Below, piece after piece: positions 4,351 to 9,681 of a stretch of 9,681 bases of DNA. How positions within the stretch are numbered: position 1 is the first letter of the stretch; every line of letters starts with the position of its first letter. The DNA is from Bacteroidales bacterium (GTDB lineage: Bacteria; Bacteroidota; Bacteroidia; Bacteroidales; Bacteroidaceae), in the NCBI GenBank assembly GCA_004557185.1, contig SFEP01000076.1, forward strand, positions 1 to 9,681, given 5' to 3'. The position numbers and the translations under genes were made by a program. A model generated the notes under the pieces. The model made no database searches. It saw nothing but the letters and a program-made list of their open reading frames with translations, and was not told where the DNA came from.

Positions 4351-7300
4351 GGTCTCTGCAACTTCTTGTAACGCTCTAAGTTCTTTGCTACGCCGTCGTT
4401 GCCGTCGATGGTGACTACGGCCTTAATGCCCCGTTCGATGTTCTCGTTCAGGCGGGCAAGGGTGGCGTTCCCGTTGTCGGCGGCGGTGGCGTTATCGGTG
4501 CGCAGGCCGGCGGCAATAACGGCCGTATTTTCGGCGGCGGCGGCGGTGTCGGCGGTATTTGAGGCAGTGGCGGTGGTGGCCGCTGCGGTGGCTGCTGGTG
4601 CACCCAGCGTTCGGCTTACGTCGTCGGCGGTGAGAGAGGCAACGGTGTTGTTACGCTGCGCGGCGTCGATAAGGCGGAGCACAGGCAAAATGGCGGGGTT
4701 CTGCACGGCCTGGTGGTTCGCTACAAACTCGCCTTCGTGCACCACGCCGGCGGGCTGCTTATAGCGGTTGCCGCCTGTGAAGCCGCCTGCGTAGTATTCA
4801 CTTTGCGCTTCTGCCTGTTTCTTTATGGTGGCTATCTGTATGCCACCAGCTGCGACGGCAAGTGCTGCGGCCACGGCGCCCAGTGCAGGACCGACCACGG
4901 GTATGTCGGCCATGGCAGCGTATGCCTTCAAGGCGTTGAGAGCGGTCTGCGCTACGGCCATGGCTATTTGCGCGGCTGCCTGTTTCTTGGCATATTTGCT
5001 CTTTACTTTGGCCAGTTCTGCTTGGCGTTGCTCCTCCAGTTTTTTTGCCTTCTTTGAGTTTTTGCCAGCTGCCTTGATTTCGGCGTCGTATCGGCGTTTG
5101 ATTTTCTTCTCCTCGATGGCCATGTTGGCCTGCATGAGGTTCGTCACAGAGTTCATGAGCGCCGACACGGAGGCGTATGCCGCCTCGGCAACGGCCGCCA
5201 TGTTCTGGTAGCGCTGCTTGTCCATTTCGGTACATGCTGCCTCGTACTCCTGCTGGCTGATGCGGTCTTCCTGGCGTAGCCGTTCCAAGTTCTTATACAC
5301 TTCATTTTGCTGCTGTATTGTGTAGGCAGCGCTTGCAATCCCAGAGAAACCGAAATCGCCGTCGCCTATACCTCCGCCAGTGCGGGGGCCCGTATATTCT
5401 GCCATTTTGAGCGCACGCTCTGCGCCCGCCTGCTTCTCCTTGTCGATTTCGCCACCCTTGCCTTCGTATTTCAACCCTATTAGCGCCTTAATACGCTTGT
5501 ACTGCGCTTCGGTCATGTCCGAAATGCGGTTGCCCGCTTCGTCGGTGGCATTGTAGACCGCTTCCAAGGTTGCCAGTTCGATTGCCATGCGCTCCGCTGC
5601 GCTCTTCTGTGCGTATTCCTTTCGGAGCGCGGCCACCTTCTCCTCGTATTGCTTGCGGCGCTCGATGGCAGCGTCTTGCTGGGCGGCCTCGTACTGGGCA
5701 TTGTACTCCGCCGCTGCTTCCTTGTTGCCGTATTCTTTTGCCAGCTTGGCGCGGCGCTTCAGGGCGTCCAGTTTCACGTCGGTGCAGCGTTGCTCGTAGT
5801 CCTTCTGCGATATTTCGCCGCGGGCGTATTGGTCACGAAGCGCCGCCAGTGCTGCCTTCTCATTCGTGGCGATTTCTGCCATGCTCCAGGCTTGCTTCTG
5901 GTCGGCCATGCGCTTTTCAGCGTCGAGTCGCGCCTTCTCGTACTTGGTTCTTTCGCTTTCGCCGTCCTTGTATAGGTCGCGCTGCTTGGTGGCGGTGTCG
6001 ATGTCCAGTTGAAGGGTTTTTTCGGTGTAGTCGCTGTGCAGCATTTGCCCTTCCTGGTACATGGCTTGCCAAATTACCTTCTGGCGCTCGGCGGCTTCCT
6101 GCATTTTGCGGGCTTCTTCGGCGCGCGGGTCGGTATTGTCCTTGCCGCCGCCCTTGCCGTTGCCGCCGCCGCTGGTGGTGGTGGTGCTTGTGGTGGTGGT
6201 GGTTGTGGTGGTCGGTTCGGAGGGCGTGTTGGAGTTGTTAGCGGTAAGGTCCAACTCGTTGCGGCGGGCAAAATTTTCGAGGGTGGCACGGCGCGACGCT
6301 GCTGCGGCTTGCTGCTGGCGGTACTTGGATACCTTGGCGTTGTCAGCGTCGAGGGCCTTCTGGTTATCCGTTTTTTCAACGCCAGATACTACTTGCCCTG
6401 GTCCAATAGCAGTCATTACCGTCTTATAGCCGCTATCCCCCTGAGCACGCATAAGGCTTTGGCGATTACGCGCGCCGCGCTCCCATGCTTCGGCTGCCAG
6501 TTGCGCGTCCATTTCCTCTTTCACGGTCTGCGTATATTTATCCTGTATGGCCTTCTGAAGGGCCATGTTTCGCAGGCTCTTAATATAATTATCAATGGCG
6601 CTTTTGTTGTCGTTGATGAGTTTGCCCTCTTTGGTCAGTTCACCAAGGTAGCCAGGCACGATGTTACGCAGTTCGGCCAGCGCTTTGCGGCGCTCTGCCA
6701 GCGTGCGGTTGTTGTCTCTGATGATGGCGGATAGCAACTCCACGCGCCCCTTCTGCTCTGCTATCTGGCTGTTAGCAGCGCGTTCAGCATCTCCTATTTC
6801 CTGCAAGGTGCGGCGGCGCTCCTTTTCGGCTGCGGATAGTTCTTTCGTTTTGCTAATAAGGGCGGCAATGGCGGTTCCGATGGCCAGAAGCAGCGAGGCG
6901 ACAAGCATGTAGGGGTTCGCCTTCATGGTTTGGTTGAGGGCGATTTGCGCGGCGCGCAGGGCCACCGCTTGACCCGTGGCGGCGTAATAAGCGATGCGTA
7001 ATGAGAGGGCAAGCGCGGTGGCCACCTTGACCACGGCGTTTTTCGCAGCCACGGCGGCGGTGAGCGCTTTGGTGGCGGCGGTGTGTAGCGCCGTTTGGAT
7101 TTGCGATGCCTTCACGGCGGCGGTGTAGAGCACCACGGCGGCGGTGAGCGCAGCCCAGGTGGTGGCGTTGCGTGCAATGTGCTGCACAAGGAGCTGCAGC
7201 ACGGTGCCGGCCTTGGTCATTACGTCCATACAGCTTACGACCACGGGGAGCACGGCGCCGCCGAGTTGCACGCGGAGGTCGTTCAGGCGGTTTTGCGCTT

Positions 7301-8672
7301 TCTCAAGTTTGGCGGCGGCGGTGTCGTTAGCCACTGCGGCCTCCTTGACCACACTATTGCCAGCGGCGAAGGCGGCGGCGGCCTGCTCCTGCGTGCTGCG
7401 CAGTTGGTCGGTGCGGGCGGCAAGCGTGGTGAGCGTCTGCGTAACGCCCGCGCCGCTCATGCCGAGTTCCTTCAACACGGGGGCGATGCCGTCCATGCCT
7501 CCCTTGCTATTGAGGGCTTCCAAGAAAGTAAGCAGCGCCTCGTTGGCGTCCTTCTTCAGTAGGGCTGTGAATTGCTGCACGTCAAGGCCTGCACCTTTGG
7601 CCATTTTGGCGGTGTCGGCAAAGAGGGCGTTGAGGATATTTTGCATGGCCGTCGCGCCCTTCTCCACGTTGACCTTGTTCTGGTCCATTACTGAGGCAAT
7701 GCCCAGCAATTGTGCTTGCGTCATGCCCGCCGACGCGCCCACGCCGCCCAGACGTGAAGCGAACTCCATAAGGTAGGGCTCGCTGGCAGACGAGGACTGC
7801 GCCAGCTCGTTGATAGTGCTGGCTGTACTGAGCATGGCCTGCTTGAGCCCCAACCGCTGCGAGTCGCCGAAAACGTCGGCTAACTTGCCGATGTTCTTCA
7901 CGGCGTCCTCGCCGAGGTCCTCACCGAGGGCTATGTTGATTAAGTCGGCGGCCTGCACGAAGTCAAGCACGGCCTGCTTGCCCTGAATGCCCAGGCGGCC
8001 TGCGTCGGCTGCAAGGTCGTTGAGCGCTTCACGGCTGGTTCGGGTGTCCATTCCCTTAAAGGACTCGTTAAGGCCGTCGACCTCCTCCGTGGTCATGCCA
8101 GTATATTTTCGCACCGAGGCCATGTGCTCGTCCATGCTTGCAAATGCCTGCGTGTACTCGTTAAGCGACCCCATTACGCTTTGGATTGCCGACTTCACAC
8201 CAAGGAACACCTGCGATACGCCGCCCCATGCCTTACCGAAAGCGCTGGCGGACTCAGAGGTTGACCGCCCCAGCGCGCGCTGCTCCTCGTTGATACGGGC
8301 CAGTTCTGCCTTTGCTTCGCCCACGGCGCGCTGGTAGGCATTCCACTTCTCGGAGCCGCGCTCCACTTCTCCGCTATTTATGGCCTTGTTAAGCAGGCGT
8401 ATCGTGTCTTTGAGCTCCTTTGGCGTGGCTTGGTCAAGCCGCTTCAGCGTGCGCTCCGCTGTGGCGATGCTGCTGGTCATCTTGTTAATCTGGGACTCTA
8501 TCTTGTATATGTCCTTATCGAGGCCCTGTGCGGGGCCTGTAAGTCCTTGGTCGATGAATGCCTGTTTCTTTGCATTCAGTTCGGCCAGGGCGTTGCGCAG
8601 GTCGCGTAACTTAGATAGGGTGTCCCCCGTTTGCAGGGCAAGGGTGACGGTGGCGCGGTCTGAACTATTCAT
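4344..8672 (-). CDS. Phage tail tape measure protein, TP901-1 type, 1442 aa
   Basis: It scaffolds the tail tube and fixes its length, and in related phages is released toward the host envelope during DNA entry. Residues 1-140 are charged and predicted coiled coil. Residues about 175-430 carry the TP901-1 tape measure core (MDEHMASVRKYTGMTTEEV, then LAADAGRLGIQG, LADVFGDS, GVGASAGMTQAQLLGIASVMD). Ala-rich and hydrophobic stretches follow at about 505-607, including a membrane-like helix at about 587-607 (YMLVASLLLAIGTAIAALIS). A Thr-run/Gly-rich linker is at about 818-845, and long coiled coils run from about 850 to 1235. A second hydrophobic stretch lies at about 1256-1281. The C-terminal motif GGFTGG...GVVHEGEFVANHQAV (about 1296-1323) is typical of Bacteroidales tape measure proteins, as is the closing segment GIKAVVTIDGNDG. 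No peptidase or lytic domain was recognised. Confidence 0.95.
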   Translation of the reverse strand: MNSSDRATVTLALQTGDTLSKLRDLRNALAELNAKKQAFIDQGLTGPAQGLDKDIYKIESQINKMTSSIATAERTLKRLDQATPKELKDTIRLLNKAINSGEVERGSEKWNAYQRAVGEAKAELARINEEQRALGRSTSESASAFGKAWGGVSQVFLGVKSAIQSVMGSLNEYTQAFASMDEHMASVRKYTGMTTEEVDGLNESFKGMDTRTSREALNDLAADAGRLGIQGKQAVLDFVQAADLINIALGEDLGEDAVKNIGKLADVFGDSQRLGLKQAMLSTASTINELAQSSSASEPYLMEFASRLGGVGASAGMTQAQLLGIASVMDQNKVNVEKGATAMQNILNALFADTAKMAKGAGLDVQQFTALLKKDANEALLTFLEALNSKGGMDGIAPVLKELGMSGAGVTQTLTTLAARTDQLRSTQEQAAAAFAAGNSVVKEAAVANDTAAAKLEKAQNRLNDLRVQLGGAVLPVVVSCMDVMTKAGTVLQLLVQHIARNATTWAALTAAVVLYTAAVKASQIQTALHTAATKALTAAVAAKNAVVKVATALALSLRIAYYAATGQAVALRAAQIALNQTMKANPYMLVASLLLAIGTAIAALISKTKELSAAEKERRRTLQEIGDAERAANSQIAEQKGRVELLSAIIRDNNRTLAERRKALAELRNIVPGYLGELTKEGKLINDNKSAIDNYIKSLRNMALQKAIQDKYTQTVKEEMDAQLAAEAWERGARNRQSLMRAQGDSGYKTVMTAIGPGQVVSGVEKTDNQKALDADNAKVSKYRQQQAAAASRRATLENFARRNELDLTANNSNTPSEPTTTTTTTTSTTTTSGGGNGKGGGKDNTDPRAEEARKMQEAAERQKVIWQAMYQEGQMLHSDYTEKTLQLDIDTATKQRDLYKDGESERTKYEKARLDAEKRMADQKQAWSMAEIATNEKAALAALRDQYARGEISQKDYEQRCTDVKLDALKRRAKLAKEYGNKEAAAEYNAQYEAAQQDAAIERRKQYEEKVAALRKEYAQKSAAERMAIELATLEAVYNATDEAGNRISDMTEAQYKRIKALIGLKYEGKGGEIDKEKQAGAERALKMAEYTGPRTGGGIGDGDFGFSGIASAAYTIQQQNEVYKNLERLRQEDRISQQEYEAACTEMDKQRYQNMAAVAEAAYASVSALMNSVTNLMQANMAIEEKKIKRRYDAEIKAAGKNSKKAKKLEEQRQAELAKVKSKYAKKQAAAQIAMAVAQTALNALKAYAAMADIPVVGPALGAVAAALAVAAGGIQIATIKKQAEAQSEYYAGGFTGGNRYKQPAGVVHEGEFVANHQAVQNPAILPVLRLIDAAQRNNTVASLTADDVSRTLGAPAATAAATTATASNTADTAAAAENTAVIAAGLRTDNATAADNGNATLARLNENIERGIKAVVTIDGNDGVAKNLERYKKLQRPL

Positions 8673-8674
8673 AG

Positions 8675-8693
8675 GGCTATATATATATAAAGG
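8675..8693 (-). promoter_or_regulatory. AT-rich start leader before tape measure gene
   Basis: The plus-strand sequence GGCTATATATATATAAAGG lies 2 bp upstream of the ATG at 8672, within the 32-nt gap after the preceding gene. It matches the leader of the downstream 680-aa gene (4331-4350) except for one missing T. The repeat in front of two adjacent structural genes, and not the other genes of the operon, suggests a shared translation-enhancing element. Confidence 0.6.
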
Positions 8694-8704
8694 AGTGGGT
8701 GCGT

Positions 8705-9121
8705 TTATTTCAATTCGTCAAGCACGGCGGCGCGGGTGGCGTCTCCGAGTATTAGCGCTACGTGGTCGCGGAGCACGGACACCGATATGTGCCAGGACAC
8801 GGAGAACCACCGCCGCTTTTGGCGAGGTTTTCCCAGTCCGCGGCCGAGGCGGTAAGCCTTATCGCGCATTTGCATTTTGCCGTCGTCGCCGCGGGTGTAG
8901 CCGCGGCCCGTGCCGGTGTCCACGTAGATGCCATAGCGGATAAAGTCGAACGTCATTTGCGCGTCAAGCCCGCTGCGGGCAATGGCTGCGGCGTGCGGGC
9001 TACGGAATAGCGCGCCCGTGCGGTACACGTCAAGCAACGCCATGCGGTCGCGCCAGATGTCAATCATTTTGCTTGCCCAGGCGTCCTCGTATCGGGTAAG
9101 GCGTTCGGTGGTGGATTGCAT
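8705..9121 (-). CDS. Putative gp10-like tail completion / connector protein, 138 aa
   Basis: It is a small basic protein immediately upstream of the tape measure gene. Features are a helical N-terminus (residues 1-60) and YGIYVDTGTGRGYTRGD (63-79), a Gly-rich loop of the kind seen in HK97 gp10-like head-tail or tail-completion proteins. These are followed by a basic segment and WFSVSWHISVSVLRDHVALILGD (105-127). Length fits that family. In Bacteroidales prophages similar small proteins precede the tape measure gene (from recall, not searched). The gene starts 12 nt after the 83-aa gene stops and ends 32 nt before the tape measure start, so it belongs to the same transcript. It could also be a minor virion component of another family; the position alone does not decide. 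Confidence 0.68.
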   Translation of the reverse strand: MQSTTERLTRYEDAWASKMIDIWRDRMALLDVYRTGALFRSPHAAAIARSGLDAQMTFDFIRYGIYVDTGTGRGYTRGDDGKMQMRDKAYRLGRGLGKPRQKRRWFSVSWHISVSVLRDHVALILGDATRAAVLDELK

Positions 9122-9133
9122 GGTGCTGGTGGT

Positions 9134-9385
9134 TTACAGGGCTGTGCCCTCGCTGCGGTCCTCTTCGGGCGGTTGTGTGTTGGCGAGTTCTGCTTGTTGT
9201 TGCTTGAGTTGTTCCGCTTCTTCTATGCGGATGTCTTTCCAGTTCTCTGGAGCATCAGTAGCCGCTAACCAAATTTCCTCCGAGAATACTCTGTTTTGCA
9301 GTTCTACTTCTGCGCTCTGGGTGAGCACGCAGCCTTCGTTAGGCTTCAATATGCTCACGTTCACTTGTTTTACTTTCTTTTCCAT
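9134..9385 (-). CDS. Small tail-operon protein, 83 aa, unknown function
   Basis: No defined domain was recognised. The N-terminal half looks beta-rich (VNVSILKPNEGCVLTQSAEVELQNRVFSEEIWLA, shown here in pieces: NVSILKPNEG, then VELQNRVFSE), followed by ATDAPENWKDI and a Glu/Gln-rich C-terminal tail from about residue 53. It sits 9 nt downstream of the BspA-like gene and 12 nt upstream of the gp10-like gene. Tail-assembly chaperones usually lie between the tube gene and the tape measure gene, and this protein occupies a comparable slot. However, no programmed frameshift signal or second chaperone frame was identified. It could equally be a partner of the BspA-like protein. Confidence 0.72.
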   Translation of the reverse strand: MEKKVKQVNVSILKPNEGCVLTQSAEVELQNRVFSEEIWLAATDAPENWKDIRIEEAEQLKQQQAELANTQPPEEDRSEGTAL

Positions 9386-9394
9386 GATTATTAT

Positions 9395-9681
9395 TTATGC
9401 TATTGTATATCCTTTTGAAGTTATGGTGGCCTTTTGTTCGTCTGATAAGGCCGCCTTTGTGTTGGCGTGTAATTTTAGGGTTAGAGTGTTAAGACCTGCT
9501 GCGGCTCTGTCATAAGAGTTCGTAACAAGGGAGGTTACTACTGTTTCGTTTGTCCATTTTCCACAATAGGAGAAGTCTATGCTTGGTACGGCAGAGGTCT
9601 TGAAGAAGTTGGGACCTAAGAGAAGTGAGGTTATAGAATAACATCTGACGAACGTTGAGCCATTGCCAGTAGCACTTGATG
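9395..9681 (-). CDS. BspA-like (DUF285-type) repeat protein, C-terminal 94 aa, partial
   Basis: Translating the minus strand from the window edge gives an open frame of 94 residues ending in TAA at 9395-9397. The start lies outside the window. The piece begins SSATGNGSTFVRCYSITSL and continues with LGPNFF, then VPSIDFSYCGKW. This pattern (aliphatic spacing, a Cys at the turn) is typical of BspA/DUF285 leucine-rich surface repeats. It closes with a Bacteroidales-type capping segment (LTLKLHANTKAALSDEQKA, then TSKGYTIA). Such proteins mediate binding to proteins or cell surfaces. Being first in line before tail genes suggests a virion-exposed or adhesive component, but the missing N-terminus may hold another domain. 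Only the family resemblance is supported here. Confidence 0.72.
   Translation of the reverse strand, partial: SSATGNGSTFVRCYSITSLLLGPNFFKTSAVPSIDFSYCGKWTNETVVTSLVTNSYDRAAAGLNTLTLKLHANTKAALSDEQKATITSKGYTIA

Noticed and set aside
6174..6213. GGT-rich simple repeat as a phase-variable tract
   Set aside because: It encodes the Thr/Gly linker of the tape measure protein. Its period is a codon, so length changes would not shift frame, and interruptions make slippage unlikely to be a switch.
6009..6734. 241-codon and other long plus-strand frames over the tape measure gene (5570-6241, 6009-6734, 7144-7776)
   Set aside because: They are antisense shadows of a GC-rich, Ala-rich coding region; the protein products are low-complexity.
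8675..8693. Promoter for the tape measure gene in the AT-rich leader
   Set aside because: The element ends 2 bp before the start codon, leaving no room for a transcription start, and it lacks the TAnnTTTG box.

Overview
The window looks like part of a tailed-phage (siphovirus-like) prophage in a Bacteroidales bacterium (Bacteroides/Prevotella group). The host assignment rests on two promoters with the Bacteroidetes-type -7 box (TATCTTTG, with a T-rich -33 about 19 nt upstream), A-rich leaders without strong Shine-Dalgarno sequences, and tail proteins of the kind found in Bacteroidales prophages. No integrase, tRNA, attachment site, capsid or lysis gene is visible, so prophage rather than free phage is an inference.

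Layout. (1) Positions 1-2110, plus strand: a small accessory block of four unknown or regulatory genes. Gene 1 (165 aa, very acidic) has its own promoter and is followed by a strong hairpin. A near-copy of the same promoter cassette then drives genes 2-4: a basic 147-aa protein, an acidic 106-aa protein joined to it by an ATGA stop/start overlap, and a 167-aa protein with a C-terminal XRE-type helix-turn-helix whose start lies inside gene 3. A long GC-rich hairpin with a T-run closes the block. (2) Positions 2111-2276: a non-coding stretch between convergent transcripts, made of two adjacent families of palindromic tandem repeats, both with a 22-bp period. (3) Positions 2288-9681, minus strand: a compact tail operon, read right to left. 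It contains the C-terminus of a BspA-like (DUF285-type) surface-repeat protein cut by the window edge, an 83-aa protein, a 138-aa gp10-like tail-completion or connector candidate, a 1442-aa TP901-1-type tape measure protein, and a 680-aa tail-tip/baseplate candidate.

How it fits together. The minus-strand genes are separated by 9-32 nt and are probably one late transcript for tail assembly. The tape measure sets tail length, the 680-aa protein probably assembles next to it at the tip, and the BspA-like protein may be a virion-surface or adhesion component. The plus-strand block resembles a phage 'moron' or an anti-defence operon: small unknown proteins, a promoter carrying an inverted repeat, and a terminal HTH gene that could be its autoregulator. 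The promoter dyads and the right-hand repeat array share the TTGCATG/CATGCAA half-site. One hypothesis is therefore that the XRE protein, or a phage/host factor, binds both places.

The longest gene-free stretch is 2053-2287 (235 bp), which holds the terminator and the repeat arrays. No gene-free stretch exceeds 300 bases.
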